From: JAZLDV01 sp045614925 | GTDB taxonomy: Bacteria; Bacillota_I; Bacilli_A; Erysipelotrichales; Coprobacillaceae | Assembly (NCBI GenBank): GCA_045614925.1 | Contig: JAZLDV010000001.1 | Span: 1 to 31,074 of the forward strand | Direction of reading: 5' to 3' | DNA length: 31,074 nucleotides | In this document: piece after piece, positions 23,135-28,943 of the stretch | Position numbering within the stretch: the first letter of the stretch is position 1 | Layout: each line of letters starts with the position of its first letter | The notes under the pieces: generated by a model | What the model was told of the DNA's origin: nothing | Seen by the model: the letters and a program-made list of their open reading frames with translations, nothing else | Databases searched by the model: none | Program-made: the position numbers and the translations under genes

Positions 23135-23848
23135 ATGGCTGAAAAACGTATGTTTACAAAAAGAATAACTGAAAGTGATGCATTCCTAGATATGCCTCTA
23201 TCAGCACAATGTCTATATTTTCACTTAAACATGAGTGCAGATGATGATGGATTTGTAAATGCACCAAAAAAAATACAAAGATTAATTGGTGCTAAAGATG
23301 ATGACTTAAAACTTTTAATAGCTAAATCGTTTGTTTTAGTGTTTGAAAGTGGAATATTGGTAATAAAACATTGGCGAATGCATAACACAATAAGACAAGA
23401 TCGATACCATCCAACAGATTATCAAGAAGAATTTAAAAAATTAAACTTAAAAGACAACAATTCTTACTCATGGCAACCAAATGGCAACCAATTGGAAACC
23501 GAGTATAGATTAGATAAGAGTAGATTAGATAAGAGTAGATTAGATAATAAATATATAGTCGAGATACTCGACCACTTAAATGTGAGAACAGGTCAACACT
23601 ATAAGCCAACAACTAAAAAAACAAGAGATTTAATCAAAGCTAGATTTAATGAAAACTTTACAATAGAAGATTTTAAAACAGTAATAGACAAAATGTGTGT
23701 AGAATGGATGAATACTGATATGCAAAAGTATTTAAGACCAGAAACTTTATTTGGAAATAAATTTGAAAGTTATCTTAACAGAGAATTAACTGAAAAAGAA
23801 AACTTCCAATGGGAATATTTGAAAGGAATGTATGATGAAGAAAAGTAA
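23135..23848 (+). CDS. replisome organiser (phage replication initiator)
   Basis: Binds the phage origin and recruits the host helicase. The 237-residue N-terminal part is a classic phage replisome-organiser domain ('SDAFLDMPLSAQCLYFHLNM', 'ADDDGFVNAPKKIQRLIG', 'VIKHWRMHNTIRQDRY'). The C-terminal part from about residue 145 is the conserved phage replication C-domain ('LNVRTGQHYKPTTKKTRDLI'). The linker carries three SRLDK-type repeats encoded by DNA iterons, probably the origin itself. ATG 23135 follows GGGAAGG; the in-frame TTG 23117 is less likely. Confidence 0.9.
   Translation: MAEKRMFTKRITESDAFLDMPLSAQCLYFHLNMSADDDGFVNAPKKIQRLIGAKDDDLKLLIAKSFVLVFESGILVIKHWRMHNTIRQDRYHPTDYQEEFKKLNLKDNNSYSWQPNGNQLETEYRLDKSRLDKSRLDNKYIVEILDHLNVRTGQHYKPTTKKTRDLIKARFNENFTIEDFKTVIDKMCVEWMNTDMQKYLRPETLFGNKFESYLNRELTEKENFQWEYLKGMYDEEK
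23470..23547 (+). repeat. iterons inside the replication initiator gene, candidate replication origin
   Basis: Tandem 11-bp repeats ATGGCAACCAA at 23470 and 23481, with a degenerate third at 23492, are followed by three copies of GAGTAGATTAGATAA (23501-23517 with two extra bases, 23518-23532, 23533-23547). Phage initiators commonly bind iterons within their own gene. Confidence 0.6.
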
Positions 23849-24245
23849 AAAAATTAGTTCATTTATAGCAACATTAAAAGTAGCATATCCAAGATACTTT
23901 AATGAAATGGAAAAAGAAGATTTTATAGCATTTACAAATATGCTAGAAGAAATGCTAGGAAATTATAATGAACAAACATTAAGTAAAGTGGCAAGACAAA
24001 TTATAACAGCTAAAAAATATATGCCATCTATATCGGAGATTATAGAATTGTGCGATAACACGAAAGTTGAAATAAGAAACGAAATAGTTGAAAGAATGAT
24101 AGAAGATAATTATTTTAGATCATCCAGAGAAATAGAAAAAGTTTATTTGTGGCTAGAAGAAGGAATTATTCCTGAATGGTTTAGAAAAGATATGATGAAA
24201 TATTACAACAGTATGATAGAAAGTAAAAAATTAATTGAAGGGTAG
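23832..24245 (+). CDS. helicase loader-like protein (G39P-like)
   Basis: The 137-residue N-terminal half ('FIATLKVAYPRYFNEMEKED', 'LSKVARQIITAKKYMPSISE') matches the pattern of SPP1 G39P-type helicase loaders, small helical proteins that deliver the replicative helicase to the initiator complex. The C-terminal half is charged and less typical. It overlaps the initiator gene by 17 bases, which fits a joint role. No ATPase motif is present, so it is not a DnaC/DnaI-type loader. Confidence 0.6.
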   Translation: MMKKSKKISSFIATLKVAYPRYFNEMEKEDFIAFTNMLEEMLGNYNEQTLSKVARQIITAKKYMPSISEIIELCDNTKVEIRNEIVERMIEDNYFRSSREIEKVYLWLEEGIIPEWFRKDMMKYYNSMIESKKLIEG

Positions 24246-24251
24246 GAATTT

Positions 24252-25016
24252 ATGACATACGAAGATATACAAAGAGCTAACGAAAGTATTAATGCTACAT
24301 TACTAAAAAATGAAAAGACAGGTAAAGAGATAGGTTATTATGCAGAAGTTAATCAAAGAATAAAAGCATTTAGAATGTTATATCCTGAAGGAACGATAGA
24401 AACTGAAATGATATCTAATGAAAATGGTGTATGTGTATTTAAAGCATCAATTGTAATTCCATTATTAGATGATGAAGGAAAGTTAGTAGACACATATTTA
24501 TTAGCAACAGGTCATGCATATGAAAAAGAAAATAGCACATTTATAAACAAAACAAGCTACATAGAAAATTGTGAAACATCAGCGGTAGGAAGAGCATTAG
24601 CAATGTGTGGTATTGGAATCGACAAAAGTATAGCAAGTGCTGAAGAAGTAATAAACGCAGTTAATAATCAAGATCCAACAAAAGAAGATGCCGAAAACTA
24701 TTTAATAACATTTGGTAAATACAATGGCAAATTATTAAGTGAAGTTATTAAAGATGGTTGGTATAAGAATTATTTGTTAAATGGAGATAATGATTACATA
24801 AAAAAATGTATTGAATTATTAACAGGTGAAAAGATGCCATTAGAAGAAGAACAAAATGAAAGATTAGAATTAATTAATGACTTAAATGGATTAGTTGAAC
24901 TAACAAACACAGATTATGAAAAATTGCTAGCACATTATAAGGTTGAATCAAATGCTAAAATGACAACTGAACAATTGAAAGAAGCAGTAGAAAAATTGAG
25001 GGGAAAATTATGTTAG
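24252..25016 (+). CDS. putative single-strand annealing protein with exoX-like C-terminal module
   Basis: The 254-residue N-terminal domain has the block 'LLATGHAYEKENSTFINKTS' followed by 'NCETSAVGRALAMCGIGI' and 'SIASAEEVINA'. This pattern is frequent in Firmicutes phages next to SSB and is usually linked to single-strand annealing recombinases (Sak/ERF-like). From about residue 150, 'ITFGKYNGKLLSEVIKDGWY' matches the DUF3820/exoX C-terminal type module. SSB lies three genes downstream, as expected. The exact annealing-protein family is uncertain. Confidence 0.6.
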   Translation: MTYEDIQRANESINATLLKNEKTGKEIGYYAEVNQRIKAFRMLYPEGTIETEMISNENGVCVFKASIVIPLLDDEGKLVDTYLLATGHAYEKENSTFINKTSYIENCETSAVGRALAMCGIGIDKSIASAEEVINAVNNQDPTKEDAENYLITFGKYNGKLLSEVIKDGWYKNYLLNGDNDYIKKCIELLTGEKMPLEEEQNERLELINDLNGLVELTNTDYEKLLAHYKVESNAKMTTEQLKEAVEKLRGKLC

Positions 25017-25279
25017 TGTTAAATGAAAATGAGTTTGAAATATTAAAACGTGCAGAAGATATACTTGGTCATCAATTTGATTGGCAAATAAAAGATGATG
25101 AAATGACAGGATATGTCAATGAAGATGTGTTTAGTATTATTGATGATTTATGTACTGAAACAGATATGTTAAAAGAACAACTAGATGACCAAAAAGAACA
25201 TTATGAAGAATTAATAAGAGATTGTTATAAACCAATATCACCTTATGAATTTTATGGGGTGAGTGAGAATGATTTCTAA
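25010..25279 (+). CDS. uncharacterised small acidic protein
   Basis: An 89-residue acidic protein with a C-terminal coiled coil ('TDMLKEQLDDQKEHYEELIR') and conserved-looking 'FEILKRAEDILGHQFDWQIK'. It overlaps the preceding gene by 7 bases. Small proteins of this form are common in Firmicutes phage replication modules, but no function is known to me. Confidence 0.65.
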   Translation: MLVLNENEFEILKRAEDILGHQFDWQIKDDEMTGYVNEDVFSIIDDLCTETDMLKEQLDDQKEHYEELIRDCYKPISPYEFYGVSENDF

Positions 25280-25493
25280 AGAATATTTTGAAAAATATGA
25301 TACTTGTTACAACAAATTTAATTCATATGAACATATTTATTGTAGCAAATGTCATCATAGTATGTATTTTAAATCAAATTATCCAACACCATGTAATCAT
25401 TGTGGTACATTGGTATATCCAACAAAGAGAAGTGAATTTAAAGCAAAAATAAAAAGTAAAATGATTAGAAATAGAGGAGAAAATAATGAATAA
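25269..25493 (+). CDS. small zinc-ribbon protein
   Basis: A 74-residue protein with two cysteine pairs, CSKC and CNHC, 15-20 residues apart, forming a zinc ribbon, and a basic C-terminus (KAKIKSKMIRNR). It may bind nucleic acid or a host protein. ATG 25269 fits GGGGTGAG just upstream better than the in-frame GTG 25263. It overlaps the neighbours on both sides. Confidence 0.65.
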   Translation: MISKEYFEKYDTCYNKFNSYEHIYCSKCHHSMYFKSNYPTPCNHCGTLVYPTKRSEFKAKIKSKMIRNRGENNE

Positions 25494-25806
25494 AGTATGT
25501 TTAATTGGTAATTTAACTAAAGAGGTTGAGGTAAGAATAACAAAATCTAATTTTAAAATAGCTAATTTTATATTAGCAATAACAAGAGATATGAAGAATA
25601 AAGATGGAGAATATGAATCAGATTACATTAGTTGTGTAGCATACGGAAATACTGCTGAATTAGTAAGTAAGTATTTAGAAAAAGGAAGTAAAGTATCAGT
25701 AGAAGGACACATACAAACAGGTTCATATGAAAACAAAGAAGGAAAGAAAATATATACAACAGATGTAGCAATAGAAAAGATACAATTCCTAGATAGCAAA
25801 AAGTAG
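25486..25806 (+). CDS. ssb: single-stranded DNA-binding protein
   Basis: Covers single-stranded DNA during replication and recombination. The 106-residue protein is a clear OB-fold SSB: 'MNKVCLIGNLTKEVEVRI', 'SDYISCVAYGNTAELVSKYL', 'KGSKVSVEGHIQTGSYENKE'. It ends straight after the OB fold (QFLDSKK) and lacks the acidic tail that normally recruits partner proteins, so it may have a reduced interaction role. AGAGGAG lies upstream. Confidence 0.93.
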   Translation: MNKVCLIGNLTKEVEVRITKSNFKIANFILAITRDMKNKDGEYESDYISCVAYGNTAELVSKYLEKGSKVSVEGHIQTGSYENKEGKKIYTTDVAIEKIQFLDSKK

Positions 25807-26145
25807 GTGATTAATATCGACTTAATGAATGAATTGCAAGCAAAAATAAGACAACTAGAAGCCAGTTTAAAAGAATTAAGAGTATCAGGCACAAATTATG
25901 CTAAAGCAGAAAGAGATTACAAAATACTATTAAGACAAGAATGTTTAAAGTTAAGAGATGATGGTATGGCAATAGGTATGATAGATAAAACTTGTTATGG
26001 AATACCAAGTGTTGCAGAAGCTAGATTTCAAAGAGATGTAGCACAAACAATATACCAAGCAAATCAAGAAGCTATTAACACATTAAAACTACAATTAAGA
26101 TTAATTGAAAATCAAATAAGCAGGGAGTTTGGTTCTAATAATTAG
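25807..26145 (+). CDS. uncharacterised helical phage protein
   Basis: A 112-residue protein with coiled-coil ends ('LQAKIRQLEASLKELRVSG' and 'EAINTLKLQLRLIENQ') and a conserved-looking centre ('MAIGMIDKTCYGIPSVAEAR'). The start is unclear: GTG 25807 directly follows the SSB stop but has no good ribosome site, while ATG 25825 lies rather far from the AGGTGA at 25805. It resembles small proteins beside SSB in other Firmicutes phages; function unknown. Confidence 0.65.
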   Translation: MINIDLMNELQAKIRQLEASLKELRVSGTNYAKAERDYKILLRQECLKLRDDGMAIGMIDKTCYGIPSVAEARFQRDVAQTIYQANQEAINTLKLQLRLIENQISREFGSNN

Positions 26146-26196
26146 GAGGAAATATGTTAAATAGAGTAATTAATTATATGAGGGAGTTTGGTTCTA
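26122..26196 (+). repeat. 16-bp direct repeat spanning a gene border
   Basis: AGGGAGTTTGGTTCTA occurs at 26122-26137 (end of the helical protein, coding REFGS) and again at 26181-26196 (start of the HTH protein, coding REFGS). The copies are 59 bases apart and may mark an old recombination or duplication. Confidence 0.7.
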
Positions 26197-26354
26197 TAAC
26201 ATCATTTGAAGCATTTACTGATTTAGGATGTACAAGATTAAGTGAGTACATAAGACAAGCAAGATTAACATTAAATGTAAAAGATAAATGGGAAAAGACA
26301 GTAAATCGTTATGGGGAAAAGGTTGAATATAAAAGATATTGGATAGAGGAGTAA
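26154..26354 (+). CDS. small winged-helix DNA-binding protein
   Basis: A 66-residue protein with the pattern of a phage helix-turn-helix family: 'MREFGSITSFEAFTDLGCTR', then a recognition helix (LSEYIRQARL) and a wing ('NRYGEKVEYKRYWIEE'). It is preceded by AGGAGG. Its targets are unknown; it may regulate the replication genes. Confidence 0.75.
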   Translation: MLNRVINYMREFGSITSFEAFTDLGCTRLSEYIRQARLTLNVKDKWEKTVNRYGEKVEYKRYWIEE

Positions 26355-26356
26355 TT

Positions 26357-26959
26357 ATGAAAAAGAAAAACAATATTTTTAACAACATTAAAAGAACATG
26401 GGTAGATTTTAAAGATTGGTTTAGTTATGTTAAAGACCAAAAAAAATATATGGAAAAAGCAGAAGAAAAGGAAGATACAATTGATTGCTTAAAAAAACAA
26501 ATTGAAGATTTGAAATATTACATTGAAGGATATAAACAAGTAAAAATAGAACAAGATGAATTAATTGCAAAATTGGATGCAAGAATCCAAATACTAAATC
26601 AAAAATATAGTGATTTAAAGAAAGTAGAAAAAGAAAAGAATAAAAAAATTGAAGAGCTACAAATATTTATTAGTCAATTAGGTAATGATCTAGAACAAAC
26701 AGAATATAGAAGAAGAGTAAATGCAGTAGAAATAGGTCATAGACAACGTAAGATAAATAAACTAGAGAAAGAGAAAGAAGAATTACAACACGAAATAGAA
26801 AAGAAAGACCATAAAATTAACTTTTTACAATCAAGTAAACACGCACCAACAAAAGAAGAAATAATTGCTTATGAAACACAAATGAAAGCAGTTGAAAAGA
26901 AATATAAAGCAACTTCAGTAACAATGAAAAATGATGTACCAAGTATTATAACTAAATAA
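26357..26959 (+). CDS. long coiled-coil protein of unknown function
   Basis: A 200-residue protein, almost entirely Lys/Glu-rich coiled coil from about residue 30 to 160, with a short conserved-looking C-terminal part ('HAPTKEEIIAYETQMKAVEK'). The N-terminus ('TWVDFKDWFSYVKDQKKYME') is aromatic-rich. ATG 26357 follows AGAGGAG; the TTG 26339 upstream lacks a ribosome site. It could bridge DNA or membrane, but no family is recognised. Confidence 0.65.
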   Translation: MKKKNNIFNNIKRTWVDFKDWFSYVKDQKKYMEKAEEKEDTIDCLKKQIEDLKYYIEGYKQVKIEQDELIAKLDARIQILNQKYSDLKKVEKEKNKKIEELQIFISQLGNDLEQTEYRRRVNAVEIGHRQRKINKLEKEKEELQHEIEKKDHKINFLQSSKHAPTKEEIIAYETQMKAVEKKYKATSVTMKNDVPSIITK

Positions 26960-27018
26960 TAAAATTAAAAAGCCAAAAATGATATTTTTTTCATATAAAC
27001 AACCTATTTTATTTGTCT

Positions 27019-27060
27019 GTATGTGCGAGTTTGTTTGGCTGAGTTTGGCACATACTTTTT
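27019..27060 (+). terminator. hairpin with T-run, probable terminator
   Basis: An 8-bp perfect stem GTATGTGC / GCACATAC (27019-27026 with 27048-27055), then TTTTT. The 21-base loop contains GAGTTT twice. It would end the replication transcript just before the methyltransferase remnant. Confidence 0.6.
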
Positions 27061-27072
27061 AAAGGAGAAATA

Positions 27073-27156
27073 ATGATTAATAGTCCAATATTTTATATGG
27101 GAAACAAATATAGATTACTAAATCAATTAATACCTTTGTTTCCTAAAAAAGAATGA
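27073..27156 (+). pseudogene. remnant of a D12-class DNA adenine methyltransferase (N-terminus only)
   Basis: An AAAGGAG site and ATG 27073 open a 27-codon frame whose product starts with the characteristic 'SPIFYMGNKYRLLNQLIPLF' of Dam-like D12 N6-adenine methyltransferases, then stops at TGA 27154-27156. The following bases do not continue the family in any frame, so the catalytic body is missing. A 33-codon frame (27153-27254) follows without a ribosome site. The phage or an ancestor probably carried a methylase that was lost by internal deletion. Confidence 0.6.
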
Positions 27157-27254
27157 CTTTTAGTGATAGAGATATTAATGGTAATTTAGTTAGAAAAATT
27201 GAAAAAGGTTATGTAAAAAAAGATGATTTATTAAATATATTAAAAGGAGAATAA

Positions 27255-27443
27255 ATGAAACCAAACTACAAATGTAGTATATGTCATAAAACACTAGAAA
27301 ATAAAGATACAATAAGATTAGCTAAGCAATTATATGGTATATCTTATGTAGGTGGTCATCAAACAGTAAGTAAGTATGATTTTTGTAAAGAGTGTTATAG
27401 GAAATTTGAGGGTTGGTTGAAGAAACACAAGGAGAACAAATGA
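27255..27443 (+). CDS. small zinc-finger protein
   Basis: A 62-residue protein with two zinc-binding pairs, CSIC near the N-terminus and CKEC in 'KYDFCKECYRKFEGWLKKHK', plus His residues between. It probably folds around one zinc ion. The stop overlaps the start of the late-regulator-like gene (ATGA), so the two are coupled. Function unknown. Confidence 0.65.
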   Translation: MKPNYKCSICHKTLENKDTIRLAKQLYGISYVGGHQTVSKYDFCKECYRKFEGWLKKHKENK

Positions 27444-27886
27444 TATATGAAGATTATGAATCAATATGGAATAAAATAAGAAAACTAGAAGAAGATTTAT
27501 TTAAAGCAATAAGTAAAAGAGATGAATTATTTGATAAAACACAACCAAAATCACCAAAATTAGACAAAGAAAAGGTTGATGGCATGAATCCTACTAATAT
27601 GATGGATACATATGTTATACAAAAAGAATATTTGAATGAAAAAATAAATCATTTAAATCAAACATTGGATGATATGTATCAGGTATTAAGGCGAAAAAGG
27701 GAAGAATTAAGATTAAGTAAAAATCCATATGACAAAATATATAATTATTATTGCATAGAAAGATTAAGTATATACAAAATAAGCTGTTTAATGAATTATA
27801 GTGATTCACAAATATATAGAAAATTAAAAAAAATGGGTATAGAGGTAAAGATGCAAAAAAATGCAAAAAAAACTATGTTATTATGA
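27440..27886 (+). CDS. probable late transcription regulator (ArpU/DUF1492-like, sigma region 4-type HTH)
   Basis: A 148-residue protein. The N-terminal two-thirds are coiled coil ('IRKLEEDLFKAISKRDELFD', 'LRRKREELR'). The C-terminus is a helix-turn-helix ('CIERLSIYKISCLMNYSDSQ', then IYRKLKKMG), as in the phage late activators ArpU and DUF1492 proteins found at the end of early regions. ATG 27440 follows AAGGAG; the in-frame TTG 27413 is unlikely. It stands directly before the structured 417-nt gap and the late genes, so late-gene activation is the best guess. Its last codons contain ATGCAAAAAA twice in tandem. Confidence 0.65.
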   Translation: MIYEDYESIWNKIRKLEEDLFKAISKRDELFDKTQPKSPKLDKEKVDGMNPTNMMDTYVIQKEYLNEKINHLNQTLDDMYQVLRRKREELRLSKNPYDKIYNYYCIERLSIYKISCLMNYSDSQIYRKLKKMGIEVKMQKNAKKTMLL

Positions 27887-27889
27887 TAG

Positions 27890-28285
27890 TGTGAGTTATC
27901 ACAAACAATTGTAAGGAGTTGCTTTTAGGCAATACTCAATGCTGCTTATAGGCAGCATAGAGTAGATATAATTTAGGAATGATACACCTACAACCTTTAC
28001 TCTTTGGCATCTCAAAGCCAATATACTTGATTGGGTGAAATAAAAGCAATCAAAGGACAAAGTATCAATGTTTGCAAACTGTATATCTATTCTATGGTGC
28101 TTATATAGTACACATTAGATTGTTCACCCCAATTTGTACTACCTTGATGGTAGTACACTAAATAATATACAAAAATTAAAATTTATAATAAACCGAAGCC
28201 AACATTTTTTATTTTTCCTAGTATATTATTTAGTGTAGTATCATTAAATGGTACAAAAATTAAAGAGCATAGTTGCTCTTTTTTT
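27890..28285 (+). ncRNA. candidate large structured RNA between regulator and late genes
   Basis: This 417-base gap has no gene but many helices. Twin hairpins lie at 27916-27937 and 27939-27958. A ~15-bp long-range helix (27956-27970 with 28082-28096, one G-U pair) encloses TTGGC/GCCAA (28004-28021) and TTGATTG/CAATCAA (28027-28053). GGTGAA in the loop of the latter (28034-28039) complements TTCACC (28123-28128), a possible pseudoknot. A 9-bp hairpin lies at 28135-28157, a perfect 17-bp helix joins 28154-28170 to 28221-28237, a 7-bp hairpin lies at 28238-28254, and a terminator ends it. Some helices compete. It does not look like a group I intron or tRNA to me. Its 5' end and role are unknown. 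Confidence 0.6.
28262..28285 (+). terminator. intrinsic terminator before the late operon
   Basis: An 8-bp stem AAAGAGCA / TGCTCTTT (28262-28269 with 28274-28281), loop TAGT, with T to 28285. It ends the structured region 19 bases before the first late gene, so late transcription must read through it (antitermination) or start very close by. Confidence 0.9.
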
Positions 28286-28303
28286 ATAGAAAGGAAAAAT
28301 AAA

Positions 28304-28675
28304 ATGAAAAAAATTATAACAATTGATGGTAAAGAATACACTATGAAAAGTAGTGCATATACTCAATTTGCTTATAAAGATATGACAGGTAGATCATACT
28401 TAAAAGATATGCAAAAAGTAATTAAAGCAGTTGGTGATAAAGAAAAACTAAATGAAGATTTATCATTACTTGATGAATTAACAGGATTAGTATTAGATGC
28501 TGCATATATCATGATTACTGAAGCTGATGCTAGTCAAGTTGGTTCAAAAGAAGATTTTTATAAGTCAATTGATTCAATTTATGATGATTTTACATGGATA
28601 GAAGAAGTTATTTTACTTGCTTGTACTCCCATATCAAGGCAATTACAAGCAGACATCAACAAAATCCAACAGTAA
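28304..28675 (+). CDS. tail assembly chaperone, short form (gpG-like)
   Basis: Lambda gpG-type chaperones coat the tape measure protein during tail assembly. The 123-residue protein begins 'MKKIITIDGKEYTMKSSAYT' and continues with helices, ending 'WIEEVILLACTPISRQLQAD'. The start pattern (IxIDGKEY) and the total plan are typical of Firmicutes tail chaperones. A second frame (+1) overlaps its end and supplies the T part of a GT fusion. Unusually it lies some 21 kb from the tape measure gene on the map (about 10 kb if the genome is circular), at the head of the late genes. Confidence 0.65.
   Translation: MKKIITIDGKEYTMKSSAYTQFAYKDMTGRSYLKDMQKVIKAVGDKEKLNEDLSLLDELTGLVLDAAYIMITEADASQVGSKEDFYKSIDSIYDDFTWIEEVILLACTPISRQLQADINKIQQ
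28628..28631 (+). promoter_or_regulatory. candidate +1 frameshift site CCC-A
   Basis: In frame 0 the sequence reads ACT CCC ATA. The proline tRNA on CCC can re-pair with CCA after a one-base forward slip, after which reading continues in the chaperone's second frame. Such proline-codon +1 slips are known from Listeria phage PSA. CCC is rare in this AT-rich genome, which favours pausing. Confidence 0.5.
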
Positions 28676-28850
28676 TAAAGAAATTGATGAGTATGATGTA
28701 ATTGCATTAGCTAAAAGACTTAATATAACATTTGATGATATGAAAGAAATGAGTTTTGTATCATTAATGAATATATTATTATCAAGTGTTGAAGAACATT
28801 CTGATGTACGAGAAGGAACAGAAGAAGATGCAAGAAAATACTTTGGTTAG
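28632..28850 (+). CDS. tail assembly chaperone, frameshift extension (T part of gpGT-like protein)
   Basis: This frame (open from about 28617) has no good start or ribosome site of its own but codes a typical T-domain: 'YDVIALAKRLNITFDDMKEM' followed by SFVSLMNILL and a short end. Fused by a +1 slip after Pro109 it would give a ~181-residue GT protein, which in other phages is a minor product that contacts the tube protein. A -1 shift from frame 0 would not reach this frame, so the shift must be +1 or -2. Confidence 0.6.
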   Translation, partial: YQGNYKQTSTKSNSNKEIDEYDVIALAKRLNITFDDMKEMSFVSLMNILLSSVEEHSDVREGTEEDARKYFG

Positions 28851-28859
28851 GAGGTAATT

Positions 28860-28943
28860 ATGGCAATAAGTACAATAAACATAATTATTATATGTGTAAC
28901 ATTAGTATTAATATACATAATTGATAAAGTATGGAAAAAGTAA
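28860..28943 (+). CDS. 27-residue membrane peptide
   Basis: A short frame with a strong GGAGG site (28850-28854) that codes one transmembrane helix, 'INIIIICVTLVLIYIIDKVW' ending in KK. It overlaps the next gene by 13 bases. The site and spacing argue for real translation. It could be a membrane anchor or partner for the glycosyltransferase pair that follows; this is a guess from position. Confidence 0.6.
   Translation: MAISTINIIIICVTLVLIYIIDKVWKK

Noticed and set aside
23501..23547. CRISPR-like direct repeats
   Set aside because: Units are only 15-17 bases, contiguous without spacers, and inside the replication gene in frame. They fit origin iterons.
27073..27200. TGA read as tryptophan (Mycoplasma-type code) to extend the methyltransferase remnant
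   Set aside because: Reading through TGA gives a sequence unlike the family and soon meets TAG. Elsewhere TGG codes Trp and TGA ends genes, for example at 12384-12386 and 27884-27886.
27153..27254. 33-codon frame after the methyltransferase remnant
   Set aside because: No ribosome site and no recognised family. It is more likely a leftover of a deleted or neighbouring gene than an active one.
27851..27892. Third copy of the two-block promoter-like element (tandem ATGCAAAAAA followed by GATAGTGT)
   Set aside because: Spacing between blocks differs by about four bases from elements A and B and the first block is only partly alike, so the match is too weak.
27887..28303. Group I intron or tRNA cluster in the large non-coding gap
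   Set aside because: No tRNA arm such as a GTTCGA-type T-loop was found, and neither the conserved group I core segments nor a split gene around it could be identified by eye.
28617..28675. Classical -1 slippery heptamer for the tail chaperone
   Set aside because: The second frame is +1 relative to the first, so a -1 slip cannot reach it, and no fitting X-XXY-YYZ heptamer was seen in the overlap.
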